From NCBI GenBank assembly GCA_964500805.1, contig CAZCQH010000011.1, positions 57,208-121,207 on the forward strand: a stretch of DNA of 64,000 nt. Reading direction: 5' to 3'. Below are positions 44,945-54,611 of the stretch, piece by piece; the stretch's first letter is position 1, and the number at the start of each line of letters is the position of its first letter. A program made the translations under genes and the position numbers. The stretch is from Ga0077555 sp964500805 (GTDB taxonomy: Bacteria > Pseudomonadota > Alphaproteobacteria > Rhizobiales > Hyphomicrobiaceae). The notes under the pieces were generated by a model. That model saw nothing but the letters and a program-made list of their open reading frames with translations, was not told the DNA's origin and ran no database searches.

Positions 44945-46435
44945 ATGATCGACCAACGCACAGACCAGCGACAAGCTGCACTGAGCTTGACACAGCTAAG
45001 TACAAGCTCCGCAGGGGCGCGAAGTGTGTTGTCGACAGTCCTTGCTCGATGGGCAGCGTTGACCCTTTCGCAACAATTCGCCGTCGTTGGGGCGACGATC
45101 ATCTTGCTCGGCATGTCAGCTATCGGCTCTTGGACCGCGAAAAAAATCGAGCAGAGCGTAACCAATCACTCAGCTGCCGCTGCCGCGCTCTACATGGATG
45201 CGTTCATCACACCTCTCGTCCAAGAACTCGCGAACGGCAACGAAATCGGACCGGAAAACAAGAAAAGACTCGACGCGATCATGCAACTCCGCGAAATCAG
45301 CGAGAATGTTCGGTCGGTGAAGATCTGGCAGAAGGGCGGACTTATCGCTTACAGCAATTTCGAATCCATCATCGGCCAGCGCTTTACGCCAACATCCTAT
45401 TTGAAGGAGGCATGGAGCGGCACAGTCAGCGCGCACATAAGCGATCTCGGTCACGATGACGATCATCACGAAAGGTTGCTGGGTGAGGACCTGATCGAGA
45501 TTTATGCGCCCATCCGCGAAAGCAACTCGCATCGGATCATCGCAGTCTCAGAATTCTATATGCGTGCTGCGCCGCTCAAAGAGTCCGTCCAGAAGGCGCT
45601 GCTGCAAAGCTGGGCGCTTGTTGGTATCGTCGGCACTGCGATGATGCTCGGGCTTTATGGAGTCGTTCGACGGGGCACGAATACCATAGAACATCAAAAG
45701 CTGACCCTGATCGCGCGGTCCGAGCAAAACAGTGAACTCAGGCAAAGGATCGAGGACGCCTACTGGCGTGCGGACCAGCGCAACGAGCAGCTCTTGAACA
45801 GACTGGGCGCTGATCTGCACGACGGACCCGCACAGTTTCTCGGCTTTGCCCTGATGCGGCTCGACGATCTGCCCTTGGTTAAGTCGCGTATGGAGAAAGA
45901 CTCCTCGGACGGGACGCTCGAAGGAATACGTTCCGCACTCGAGGACGCGATCAAAGATATCCGTCAGCTCTCGCGTGGCCTCATACTTCCACAGCTCGAC
46001 GCGATGACTGTCAACGACACCGTCGCGGCTGTTGTGCGTCTCCATGAGGAGAGGACGGGCAGCGCCGTTTCCGTCGAGCTGCCTTTGAAGGCCATCGAAG
46101 CCTCAAAAGAAGTAAAGGTGTGTGTATATCGGTTCGTGCAGGAAGGACTGACCAATTCCTTCAAGCACGCGAATGGCAATGGACAGGCAATCGAGGTGGC
46201 TGTTGTCGGGTCACGACTTCGAGTGAGAGTCAGCGACAAAGGCCCTGGGATCGGTCGAGTACGCGCCTCTGATTCATCCAGCCAGCAACTTGGGCTCAAC
46301 GGTATCCGAGACCGTGTTGAAACATTAGCTGGAAAATTCGAGATGTACTCACCGCAGGAAGGCGGCACCGTGCTTCAGATTGCGCTCGACTTGAGCAGGA
46401 CGCCGTTACAGCGCAAGGACCATGCTTATGGATAA
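44945..46435 (+). CDS. Membrane sensor histidine kinase, NarL/DegS type (HisKA_3)
   Basis: About 496 residues. Two membrane segments (FAVVGATIILLGMSAIGSW and ALVGIVGTAMMLGLYGVV) bracket a periplasmic sensor of about 150 residues that contains a His/Asp-rich loop, GHDDDHHE. A coiled coil leads to LGADLHDGPAQFLGFALMRL with phosphoacceptor H292. The ATPase part has an N-box (FVQEGLTNSFKHA) and a G-box (VSDKGPGIG). The start at 44945 has GGAG upstream, like the preceding gene; ATG 44864 is an alternative overlapping that gene. It overlaps the response regulator gene by 14 bases. Confidence 0.88.
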   Translation: MIDQRTDQRQAALSLTQLSTSSAGARSVLSTVLARWAALTLSQQFAVVGATIILLGMSAIGSWTAKKIEQSVTNHSAAAAALYMDAFITPLVQELANGNEIGPENKKRLDAIMQLREISENVRSVKIWQKGGLIAYSNFESIIGQRFTPTSYLKEAWSGTVSAHISDLGHDDDHHERLLGEDLIEIYAPIRESNSHRIIAVSEFYMRAAPLKESVQKALLQSWALVGIVGTAMMLGLYGVVRRGTNTIEHQKLTLIARSEQNSELRQRIEDAYWRADQRNEQLLNRLGADLHDGPAQFLGFALMRLDDLPLVKSRMEKDSSDGTLEGIRSALEDAIKDIRQLSRGLILPQLDAMTVNDTVAAVVRLHEERTGSAVSVELPLKAIEASKEVKVCVYRFVQEGLTNSFKHANGNGQAIEVAVVGSRLRVRVSDKGPGIGRVRASDSSSQQLGLNGIRDRVETLAGKFEMYSPQEGGTVLQIALDLSRTPLQRKDHAYG

Positions 46436-47081
46436 GTTCCGCATTGTTATCGCTGACGATCATCCAATGGTGCGGTCCGGCGTCGTTCGTACACTGGAGA
46501 CGAAGCCGGAATTCGTCATCGTGGGCGAGGGCGAAAGCGGCGACGATGCCGTTCGGCTTACTCAGGAGCATCTGCCAGATATCGCTCTGCTCGACATCAG
46601 CATGCCCGGTGGTGGCATGAAGGCGGCACGAATGATCGCAGCAACGTGCCCTGCCGTGAAAATAGTATTTCTTACGGTCTCGGAGGACGAGACCACAATT
46701 GCGGAGGCGCTCGAGGTTGGAGCACGCGGCTATATACTCAAAGGAATCCGCGGTTCGGATTTCGTCAAGACGCTGCTGAGTATTGCGGAAGGCGATGCGG
46801 TCGTTCTACCCGGCCTAGCCGCACGGATCTTATCAGGCGCCAAGACCAAATCATCGCCGCCCACACAGGATCTGCTTTCCCAGCTGACGGCCCGCGAGAT
46901 GGAGATCTTGCAGCATTTGGCACTCGGTAAGACCAATCGTGACATCGGAGAGGCCCTCGGACTGACCGAGCGCACGGTGAAGCATTACATGCACAATGTC
47001 CTGCAGAAATTGCATGTTCGATCGCGTGTGGCGGCAGCGTTGGTGGCGGAGAGGGAACTCGCAAAATCGGGCAATCGCTAA
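46422..47081 (+). CDS. NarL/FixJ-family response regulator
   Basis: A 219-residue regulator pairing with the kinase next to it. The receiver has D12/D13, phosphoacceptor D58 in LLDIS and K105-region LKGI. The LuxR helix-turn-helix (about 150-212) reads LTAREMEILQHLALGKTNRD and LTERTVKHYMHNVLQKL. It would bind promoter DNA when phosphorylated. Its place inside the operon suggests it controls the cluster itself. The 4-residue-earlier ATG at 46428 is an alternative start. Confidence 0.92.
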   Translation: MLMDKFRIVIADDHPMVRSGVVRTLETKPEFVIVGEGESGDDAVRLTQEHLPDIALLDISMPGGGMKAARMIAATCPAVKIVFLTVSEDETTIAEALEVGARGYILKGIRGSDFVKTLLSIAEGDAVVLPGLAARILSGAKTKSSPPTQDLLSQLTAREMEILQHLALGKTNRDIGEALGLTERTVKHYMHNVLQKLHVRSRVAAALVAERELAKSGNR

Positions 47082-47111
47082 GCATCAGTCCAGCAAATCT
47101 GGGGTGGCATC

Positions 47112-48647
47112 ATGTTAGGTCGGCTGTTCGGCGTTATTGGCGGGTGCGCCGGTTTGGCCTTTGCCGCGGTCCTCGTGAAGGGTTACGCCGAGAAGCGGAT
47201 GTCGGCTGCGGGGTTCACCTATGAGACTTCGACGATATCCGTTGGGGAAGTCCGCAAAGTCATTGCCACGTCGGGAACTGTAAAGCCCCGAACCACAGTA
47301 CAGGTCGGTTCTGAGCTGTCGGGACGCGTCAAATCAATAGTGGCGGACTTCAATGATCGTGTCAGCGCTGGAGCGATCTTGGCCACGATCGACCCGAAGA
47401 CGTTCGAGTCGAAGGCGCAACAAGCTCGCGCCGACCTGCAAGCCGCTCAGGCGGCTGTCACGTCGAGCGAGGCAGCACTGCGCAAGGCGATCTCGAATCT
47501 CACCAATGCCGAGGCCGTGCATGATCGCCAAAAACTGCTTGGCCAAAAGGGGATTGCGGCACAAGTGAACATCGATGGGTCCGTTCGCGACCTCAACGTG
47601 GCGCGCGCCGAAATCGATGTGACCAACGGCAACCTCGAGAATGCCCGCGCGGTCGTCGCACAAAAAACAGCTCAGCTCGAGCAAGCGATGATTGATCTCG
47701 AGCGAACGAACATCCGCACGCCGATCTCTGGAATTGTGCTTCAAAGATCCATTGATGTTGGACAGACCGTGGCGGCCAGCCTGCAAGCGCCCGAGCTTTA
47801 CCGCATTGCGGGAGACATGTCGGTCGTCAACATCGAAGCTCAAGTCAGCGAAGTCGATGTCGGCGCAGTCAAGAAGGGACAATTCGCGACATTCGCGATC
47901 GACGCCTATCCGGGTCGCAAATTCTCGGGCCGTGTCGAGCAAGTGCGGGTTGCGCCAGCGGCAGCCGACACCGTCGTCACCTATGCTGTCATCATCTCAG
48001 CCGAGAACAGTAGCAATGAGCTTTTTTCCGGCATGACGGCTCATGTGCAGATCGAGACGGCAGCACGTCGCGAAGTGCCGCGCGTCGCACTAGATGCTAT
48101 TCGCTTCAAGCCGCCTGCACAGGCCGCGCCACCTGCCGAAAGCGGCGGCGCACTTCGGCGCCTGCTTACTGGCGAGCCCGTGCAGGAGCCCAAATCCGCC
48201 GACAGCGATGAGAAAGGCTCCGCCAGGCGCGACTCTCAAACCATTATTAAGCGGTGGGCTCGTCGCCTGCAACTCGATGAGCAGCAAGTTTCTCAATTGA
48301 CCGCCTTGATGCACGGGGAAACCGCGTCAGCCACCAATCCGAGGCGGCTTGCTTCGAACGAGGACCCTTCGTCAATCGACGTCAAACCGCGTTCGTCCAA
48401 AAGCCACATCGAGGAAGTCATTGCGACTGTCTTGCGGCCGGAGCAACTCGAGGAATTCGACCAATACCGCCGAAATCGCCAAGATGCTCGGAGAGCGAGC
48501 GTGTGGATACTGTCGCCGGCCGGAAACCCGGAAGAGCGCACAGTCCGCATTGGTCTAGCCGATCAAAAATTCGTCGAGTTGATCGGCAACGAACTCAAGG
48601 TTGGTGATGCCGTCGTCGTGCGAAGCCGAAAGGTCAAAGCGCAATGA
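47112..48647 (+). CDS. MacA/HlyD-like periplasmic adaptor with an inserted helical domain
   Basis: A 511-residue membrane-fusion protein. After an N-terminal membrane segment it has the barrel-sandwich and hairpin layout (VQVGSELSGRVKSIVADFND; RTNIRTPISGIVLQRSIDVG) of MacA. At about 335-465, where MacA has only the short membrane-proximal domain, there is an insert of about 120 residues that is Lys/Glu/Arg-rich and includes LQLDEQQVSQLTALM and VLRPEQLEEFDQYR, similar to LTxxQ segments of CpxP/Spy-like chaperones. The C-terminus returns to the adaptor fold. It begins the export part of the operon. Confidence 0.86.
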   Translation: MLGRLFGVIGGCAGLAFAAVLVKGYAEKRMSAAGFTYETSTISVGEVRKVIATSGTVKPRTTVQVGSELSGRVKSIVADFNDRVSAGAILATIDPKTFESKAQQARADLQAAQAAVTSSEAALRKAISNLTNAEAVHDRQKLLGQKGIAAQVNIDGSVRDLNVARAEIDVTNGNLENARAVVAQKTAQLEQAMIDLERTNIRTPISGIVLQRSIDVGQTVAASLQAPELYRIAGDMSVVNIEAQVSEVDVGAVKKGQFATFAIDAYPGRKFSGRVEQVRVAPAAADTVVTYAVIISAENSSNELFSGMTAHVQIETAARREVPRVALDAIRFKPPAQAAPPAESGGALRRLLTGEPVQEPKSADSDEKGSARRDSQTIIKRWARRLQLDEQQVSQLTALMHGETASATNPRRLASNEDPSSIDVKPRSSKSHIEEVIATVLRPEQLEEFDQYRRNRQDARRASVWILSPAGNPEERTVRIGLADQKFVELIGNELKVGDAVVVRSRKVKAQ

Positions 48648-49390
48648 GCGCTCGCGAAATTGTGCCGCAGCCAGACGACGGGTTCGTCGTTTGCGCTCGC
48701 AATGTCTCTAAGGTGTATCGGCTCGGAACTCAGACGATCACCGCACTAAGCGATGTGAGCCTCAAAGTCGCTTCCGGCGAATTCGTGGCGATCATGGGCT
48801 CGTCCGGTTCGGGCAAATCCACGTTGATGAATTTGCTGGGCGGTCTCGACGCCCCAACATCAGGACAGCTGAAGCTGCTTGGCCTCGACCTGGGTCGGTT
48901 GGCCCCCGATGCGCTCGCGGAGCTCCGGAACAACTCAATCGGCTTCGTCTTTCAGCAGTTCAACCTGCTGCCGCGCACCTCGGCCTTGTGGCAGGTGATG
49001 CTGCCGCTCTCCTACCGCCGGCATTCTCTGAATCGGGCGGCTGCGGAAGCTCGTGCATTGGAGTGCCTTCTCGCCGTCCACCTCGCAGACCGCGCCGACC
49101 ACCACCCTTCGCAACTCTCCGGTGGCCAACAGCAACGGGTTGCCATCGCGCGAGCGCTAGTCAATCGCCCAAGACTTATTCTTGCCGATGAGCCTACAGG
49201 TGCCCTCGATAGCCGGACCAGCCGAGAGATCATGCTGCTGCTGACCACTCTCAATGCGTCGGGGATCACCGTCATAGTCGTCACGCATGATCGCGAGGTT
49301 GCCAACTACGGTCACCGCATCGTGACCTTTCGCGATGGGCGGATTGCCTCCGACGAGGCTAATGACGTCTCAGGGAGCCGCGCTGCATGA
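48644..49390 (+). CDS. MacB-like ABC transporter ATPase
   Basis: A 248-residue ATPase of the LolD/MacB type. Walker A is GSSGSGKST (52-60), Q-loop near GFVFQQFNLLPRTS, signature LSGGQQQRVAIARAL, Walker B LILADEPTGALD. It would work with the MacA-like adaptor and the permease on either side. ATGA overlap with the adaptor gene and a 4-base overlap with the permease gene show coupling. Confidence 0.95.
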   Translation: MSAREIVPQPDDGFVVCARNVSKVYRLGTQTITALSDVSLKVASGEFVAIMGSSGSGKSTLMNLLGGLDAPTSGQLKLLGLDLGRLAPDALAELRNNSIGFVFQQFNLLPRTSALWQVMLPLSYRRHSLNRAAAEARALECLLAVHLADRADHHPSQLSGGQQQRVAIARALVNRPRLILADEPTGALDSRTSREIMLLLTTLNASGITVIVVTHDREVANYGHRIVTFRDGRIASDEANDVSGSRAA

Positions 49391-50622
49391 CATCGATCGG
49401 CGAAGCGTTGCGATCTGCGAGCCGAGCTGTCCGCATCAATCTGATGCGAAGCATCCTGACGACACTCGGTATTATCATCGGAGTTGCTTCCGTCATCGTC
49501 ATGATTGCGGTTGGCGATGGCGCTCGCAGTGACATAGAGCGCAAGATTGCGAGCCTCGGCACGAACCTGCTGCAGTTGCGACCTGGGTCGATCCGCGTGA
49601 GCGGACGATCGACAGGAGCCGACACGCGACTACCGTTTTCCGAACGGGATGTAAGCGAACTACGCTCCTCCGTTGCGGGAATCGTGACCGTATCGGGCCA
49701 CCTTCGTCGCAGCGGGACGGTCATCCTGCGCGACACGAACTGGCTCACCAACATTGACGGCGTGCATCCGAGCTATGGAACTGTTCGAGACTGGCCCCTC
49801 GTTACAGGGCGGTTTTTTTCGGACGAAGAGTACCAGTCCACGGCAAACTTGGCGGTCCTGGGGGCCACAGTTGCCCGAACCCTTGATGACGCGCAGTCTC
49901 TTGTTGGACAGCGGATTCGCATCGGTGATACGCCGTTTGAGGTGATCGGGCAGCTCGACAGCAAAGGAGCTGACCCGAGCGGGAAGGATCAAGACGATGT
50001 GGTCATAATTCCGTTGTCGACAATGCGAGCGCGGATGTTGAAGCGCCATAAGCTAGTGCCTGATCAGGTGGGTACAGTCTCGATCAAGGTCAGCGAGGAT
50101 TTTGACTTGGATGACGTCAAGTCGCAGGTTCGCGCTCTGATTCAGCGCACGCGCGGCAGCGCAAGAGCAGGATCGGAAACGTTCGAAATTCGGGATCTGA
50201 CGGAATTTCTAGAGGCGCGAGCAGCGACGCAGCGAACACTCAGTCTCTTGCTCGCGGCTGCGGCGGCCATCTCGCTCGTGGTCGGCGGCATAGGCATCAT
50301 GAACATCATGCTGGTTTCAGTCACCGAGCGCACACGCGAGATAGGGCTGCGTATGGCAGTGGGTGCGCGCCGCTCCGATATCCGGATTCAGTTCCTGTCG
50401 GAGTCCGTCATTCTCTGCCTGATTGGCGGAGCAATTGGCTGCGCAATCGGCATTGGCGTTGCGATATGGCTTGCGTCGGTCGGCACGTGGCCAATCATGA
50501 TCGGTCCAGGCGTACTAGCGCTGGCACTTGGCGCAGCAATTCTAACGGGCGTGTGCTTCGGGTTCTTACCGGCGCAGCGCGCAGCTCATTTGAGCCCGAT
50601 TGACGCGCTTCGGAGCGAGTAG
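49387..50622 (+). CDS. MacB-like ABC transporter permease (FtsX family)
   Basis: A 411-residue permease, the membrane half of MacB without a fused ATPase. N-terminal segment after MRSILTTLGIIIGVASVIVM, a periplasmic MacB_PCD domain (about 45-275), and three C-terminal segments around 282-304, 332-358 and 370-392. The end PAQRAAHLSPIDALRSE is the family's usual tail. MacAB-type transporters act as mechanotransmitters that push a periplasmic substrate to an outer membrane duct; no TolC-like gene is present here. Confidence 0.92.
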   Translation: MTSIGEALRSASRAVRINLMRSILTTLGIIIGVASVIVMIAVGDGARSDIERKIASLGTNLLQLRPGSIRVSGRSTGADTRLPFSERDVSELRSSVAGIVTVSGHLRRSGTVILRDTNWLTNIDGVHPSYGTVRDWPLVTGRFFSDEEYQSTANLAVLGATVARTLDDAQSLVGQRIRIGDTPFEVIGQLDSKGADPSGKDQDDVVIIPLSTMRARMLKRHKLVPDQVGTVSIKVSEDFDLDDVKSQVRALIQRTRGSARAGSETFEIRDLTEFLEARAATQRTLSLLLAAAAAISLVVGGIGIMNIMLVSVTERTREIGLRMAVGARRSDIRIQFLSESVILCLIGGAIGCAIGIGVAIWLASVGTWPIMIGPGVLALALGAAILTGVCFGFLPAQRAAHLSPIDALRSE

Positions 50623-50634
50623 AAGCGGCGCCGC

Positions 50635-52452
50635 ATGAAACGCAAATTACCATCGAGATTCAGAACCATCGTCTTCGGCAGCTTGCAAAGTGCCAAGCGC
50701 GAGCTCCTTGGCGCCTTCGTTTGCGTGCTCGCGTCGACCGCACTGACTCTCGCAGCGCCCTGGCCACTGAAGCTCCTTTTCGACCACGTCTTGCTGGCAA
50801 AGCCAGTGCCACCCGAGCTGAAGTGGCTCGACGCTGTTGTGCAGCCGGGAAGCAACGGATCTCTCGTCTGGCTCGCACTGACAGTCATTGTCCTTGCCGT
50901 GCTATCGGCCGCGTTCACCTACTTTCAGTTGCTCATGACGTCGCGGATCGGGCTCGACATCGTGCACCGGCTGAGAAGTGCGCTCTTTGATCAGCTGCAA
51001 AGCATGTCCCTCTCCTTTCATGCGCAAACCCAAAGCGGCGAGCTCTTGAGCAAGCTTGTCAGCGACACGAACACCCTGCGGGACGTATATTCCGAGTATC
51101 TTGTCTCCGTAATCACCCACATCCTGACGATCATCGGCATTTGTGTTGTGATGTTCATGATTGACAGTCAGCTTGCGATGCTCGTGCTGCTGACGTTTCC
51201 GCTGCTATTTTATGCACTTCTGGCAATCCTGCGAACAGTACGGATTTCGGCGCGGCGGCAACGTCAGCAGGAAAGCCTCCTCGTTTCGCGTCTGAGCGAG
51301 GTATTGGGCGCGATGCCCTTGGTGCAAGCCTTCGGCCGGGAAGCATTCGAGAGCGAGCGGTTCACAGCCTCGAGCGCGCGGTCCAAGCAAGAGAGCATAC
51401 GTACCGCGCAAGCGGAGGCAGCTGCGGCCCGCCTTGTTGAGGTGGCTCGCGCATTTGGGACGGCTTTGATGATTGTGCTTGGTGGCATGCAAGTGTTGAG
51501 GGGGCGCATTTCTCCTGGAGATTTTCTCGTATTCTCGACTTACATCGTCAATCTGTACAAACCAATACGAGTACTGGCGCGATTGTCCTCTCGGCTGTTC
51601 AAGGCAAGCGCAAGTGCTGAACGAGTTCGCGCGATACTCGAACAGGTGCCAGAGATTCAAGACCGTCCAAATGCCGTCGTCGCCAGTGTGCTTCGTGGCG
51701 ATATTGAATTTCGCGATATCTGCTTTGCCTATGAGGGTGCGAGCCCGGTCTTGCACCACGTGTCATTCGAGGTGTTGGCCGGGCAGCATGTTGCGCTGGT
51801 CGGTAGCTCGGGTGCTGGCAAATCGACAATTGTCAATTTGCTTTTGCGCTTTCACGACGCAAGCTCTGGCAGTGTCAGGATCGACGGGATCGACGTGCGT
51901 GACTACGATCGGCAGTCGTTGCGCAGCCAAGTCGGCGTCGTATTGCAGGACAGCCTGCTGTTTGGCGCCACGATCGCCGAGAACATCGCCTACGGCAAAG
52001 TTGGGGCCACGAGCGCCGAGATCCAGCATGCCTCGCAAATGGCTCTCGCCCATGACTTCATTGTTGCGCTCCCGGATGGCTACCAAACAATTCTCGGCGA
52101 AAATGGAGCTCGGCTATCGGGCGGTCAGCGTCAACGGCTGTGTCTGGCCCGCGCGCTGATCCGGGATCCGGCGATCTTGATCATGGACGAGCCGACGTCA
52201 GCGTTAGGCTTCGACACGGAAGCAGAAATCAGAGCGCGACTTCGTCAGCTCCGCAGGGGAAGGACGACCGTGATCATCGCGCATCAGCTGCAGACTGTAA
52301 TGGATGCAGATCTTATCCTCGTATTGAAGGATGGCTGCATCGTCGAGCACGGAACGCACGAGCAACTGGTGCGTCACCGTGGGCACTACTGTGACCTTTT
52401 CCAGATTGCCGTTCCGCGTGAACCAGTCACAACGCTGAGATCGTTTCGATGA
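50635..52452 (+). CDS. ABC exporter, MsbA/lipid-type (fused permease-ATPase)
   Basis: A 605-residue half-transporter with six membrane helices in the first 320 residues (family ABC transmembrane type 1). The ATPase has Walker A GSSGAGKST, signature LSGGQRQRLCLARALI and Walker B AILIMDEPT. Its D-loop reads SALG instead of the usual SALD, an unusual change in a dimer contact. Enzymes like this flip lipids, lipid-linked sugars or small peptides. Last gene of the plus operon; it ends 20 bases from the convergent lyase gene. Confidence 0.93.
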   Translation: MKRKLPSRFRTIVFGSLQSAKRELLGAFVCVLASTALTLAAPWPLKLLFDHVLLAKPVPPELKWLDAVVQPGSNGSLVWLALTVIVLAVLSAAFTYFQLLMTSRIGLDIVHRLRSALFDQLQSMSLSFHAQTQSGELLSKLVSDTNTLRDVYSEYLVSVITHILTIIGICVVMFMIDSQLAMLVLLTFPLLFYALLAILRTVRISARRQRQQESLLVSRLSEVLGAMPLVQAFGREAFESERFTASSARSKQESIRTAQAEAAAARLVEVARAFGTALMIVLGGMQVLRGRISPGDFLVFSTYIVNLYKPIRVLARLSSRLFKASASAERVRAILEQVPEIQDRPNAVVASVLRGDIEFRDICFAYEGASPVLHHVSFEVLAGQHVALVGSSGAGKSTIVNLLLRFHDASSGSVRIDGIDVRDYDRQSLRSQVGVVLQDSLLFGATIAENIAYGKVGATSAEIQHASQMALAHDFIVALPDGYQTILGENGARLSGGQRQRLCLARALIRDPAILIMDEPTSALGFDTEAEIRARLRQLRRGRTTVIIAHQLQTVMDADLILVLKDGCIVEHGTHEQLVRHRGHYCDLFQIAVPREPVTTLRSFR

Positions 52453-52472
52453 GCCGACTCGGTTCTGCCTCG

Positions 52473-54611
52473 TCAAGCCCGTTCGTTCTGCGCTGACCAT
52501 TCGAGCGCATTGCCATCGCTTCCGACATTGACGCCGTTGATCGAGCATGCCAAAGGCGTCGCTCCGCAAACATGCTGCACGCGTCCGTCGCAGACGCGAG
52601 CAGCGGCGAGCGAGCCCGTGTATATGAGGCCTGCAGTGATCAATTGACCTCGGCCATTCGTCGCGAGCATGAAGACATCGCGGCACTCTCGTCCATCGAC
52701 TTGACAGCAGATCTCGACGGCGCCAGCGCCTTCTTGTGCAACGGAAAGCCAGGATACTCCCTTGAGTTTTACAGCGCAGCCGTTGGCCTGATGTGGAAGC
52801 AGTACAGTGCAGAGATTGAACGAGTGCGAGCCTGATATTGGCAAGGCAAGTACCGGTGCGGATGCCTTGCTGCCGTATGACTTGGAAATGCTGCCCTCAT
52901 CAACTCTAAGGTGTCCCGCCCCGTCCTGGGACGACATGGCAATGGTCCAATCATCAGATCGGACGATCGTTACCCCGGGGAACTCCTGGCGCGCGAAGCG
53001 GCCATTCCAGGTATCCGCGAGATGGAGCCGGGCAACACACGAGTGCGGAAGGTCATCGTCGATTGCGACATGGTCAAGCAGTACGATGTACTGCCGTTTC
53101 ATAAACACCAGCGCGCGTGTATGGCGCGGGCTATATTCATGGCTCACGGCCGTCGCCATGACCCAGTCCGTATTGCGACCGATTAGGCTTGCGCGCCCGA
53201 TGATCTCCGGCTCGGGACCATGTTTAGCTGAGTGCTTGGTACGATCGAGGCGCGGCAGCCCGGGAGCAGGTCGCGTGGCCTTCGACAAGTAGAGCGTCTG
53301 ATCGAGTCCATCGATCTCGATCGTGTTGTGGCTGCGGGTGCTCTTGAAGCGGTGTCGCCAATCGACACCGTCTCCGTCCGGTTCCGCATGGTAAGTGTAG
53401 CGGCCCGGATCGACCACGACTTGGCACCTATTGGCGGACCAGCAGAAACTGAAGAGATCGTAATGGCTGTGACTGCCGTCTCCAAGCGGAGCGCAGTCGT
53501 AGAACACGTGTTGGCGCGACTTGAAGCCTGCCGCGCCTGGACCGCAGCCATCCGTCAATATGAAATAGCCCGCGAACTCTTTCGATGGAGCGACCAATGC
53601 TACTCCATCAGCGCCACGTGTGGCGGCCCAAAGCAAGCTCTGTTCTCCAAAAAGCCTATGGCCCGCCTCAAACATCGCGGTGTGGTCAAGAGTGTCAGAG
53701 TCACCGATCAGAGGAATTTCTCCATCCGGCAGCAACATGTAAGCGGAAAATTCGAGCGCTCGACGCAGCCGGTCGTCCAGGGCGGCCGGCGTCGTGACAC
53801 CGTTCAGACGGGCAAGCTCGAGGAAGGCGAGCGCCGTCTCGAGCGTTATGTTGTGATAATGAGTGGATCGCTCGATATGGACGCCTGAAGGCGTAAAATC
53901 TTGCAGCAAATTGTCGACAAGACCTCGGCAGGCCATGTCTTGCAGCGTGGAACTCGCCCTTAATTCCGGGAACAGGACCGCGCTTACGAACATCGCGTAG
54001 AGTTGGAATGTCCGGTGATTGCGGGATGCCTTGAGATTGCGCGAGATGTATTCGGCTTCGCACCCGATGCGCTTGACGAGCCGGCAGATTAAAGACGGCG
54101 AAATCGTTGCTGGTCTGGGGGACGCTCGCAAGACGAGCAAGGCAGTGACCCAGCTCTCGACTCGCTTGGCTTCGACCTGTGCATCGCTCGCTTTGATGAA
54201 GCCGGAGCCCATCTCATCGAGCCAGCTCTCTGTTAGGGCAAAAAAGCCGTCCACGAACCGCTGCTCGCCCGTCGCTCGCCAGGCTTGGCAGAGGTCGATC
54301 GCGAAGTAATGTTTGTGATGAGCGATCTGCCATTCCTTGTCGCGGCTCGGGTTGACGGACCATGCGAAGCCGCGAGGCAATTCATGGGTCTCACCCGCAT
54401 AGGTAAACCGCCCGGCAAGAACCGCCTCTGCGTTGCGAATCTGGCTTTCTGTGGCATTGGAGAGCGGCCAAGTGCGAAGCGGCTTGTCGAGATAGTGACG
54501 AGCGAGCGCATCCTCCGGCAGTCCTTCATAGTCTTGCGCAAGCGACGACGCGCTTATGCCGGGACCGGTGCCTGGCGGGCGAGCGTTGTGGCTATTCAAC
54601 CGCCCCATCAA
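52473..54611 (-). CDS. Heparinase II/III-family polysaccharide lyase-like protein
   Basis: A 712-residue protein. The N-terminal half is alpha/alpha-toroid-like, with WQIAHHKHYFAIDLCQAWRA near 92, and the C-terminal half is the beta-sandwich of the heparinase II/III family, with GDGSHSHYDLFSFCWSANRC near 375 (His/Tyr catalytic region) and FKSTRSHNTIEIDG near 425. No signal peptide is obvious, so it may act inside the cell or be exported without one. Such enzymes cut uronic acid polysaccharides or alginate. It is the last gene of the minus operon and overlaps its upstream neighbour by 20 bases. Confidence 0.83.
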   Translation of the reverse strand: MMGRLNSHNARPPGTGPGISASSLAQDYEGLPEDALARHYLDKPLRTWPLSNATESQIRNAEAVLAGRFTYAGETHELPRGFAWSVNPSRDKEWQIAHHKHYFAIDLCQAWRATGEQRFVDGFFALTESWLDEMGSGFIKASDAQVEAKRVESWVTALLVLRASPRPATISPSLICRLVKRIGCEAEYISRNLKASRNHRTFQLYAMFVSAVLFPELRASSTLQDMACRGLVDNLLQDFTPSGVHIERSTHYHNITLETALAFLELARLNGVTTPAALDDRLRRALEFSAYMLLPDGEIPLIGDSDTLDHTAMFEAGHRLFGEQSLLWAATRGADGVALVAPSKEFAGYFILTDGCGPGAAGFKSRQHVFYDCAPLGDGSHSHYDLFSFCWSANRCQVVVDPGRYTYHAEPDGDGVDWRHRFKSTRSHNTIEIDGLDQTLYLSKATRPAPGLPRLDRTKHSAKHGPEPEIIGRASLIGRNTDWVMATAVSHEYSPRHTRALVFMKRQYIVLLDHVAIDDDLPHSCVARLHLADTWNGRFARQEFPGVTIVRSDDWTIAMSSQDGAGHLRVDEGSISKSYGSKASAPVLALPISGSHSFNLCTVLLPHQANGCAVKLKGVSWLSVAQEGAGAVEICCQVDGRECRDVFMLATNGRGQLITAGLIYTGSLAAARVCDGRVQHVCGATPLACSINGVNVGSDGNALEWSAQNERA

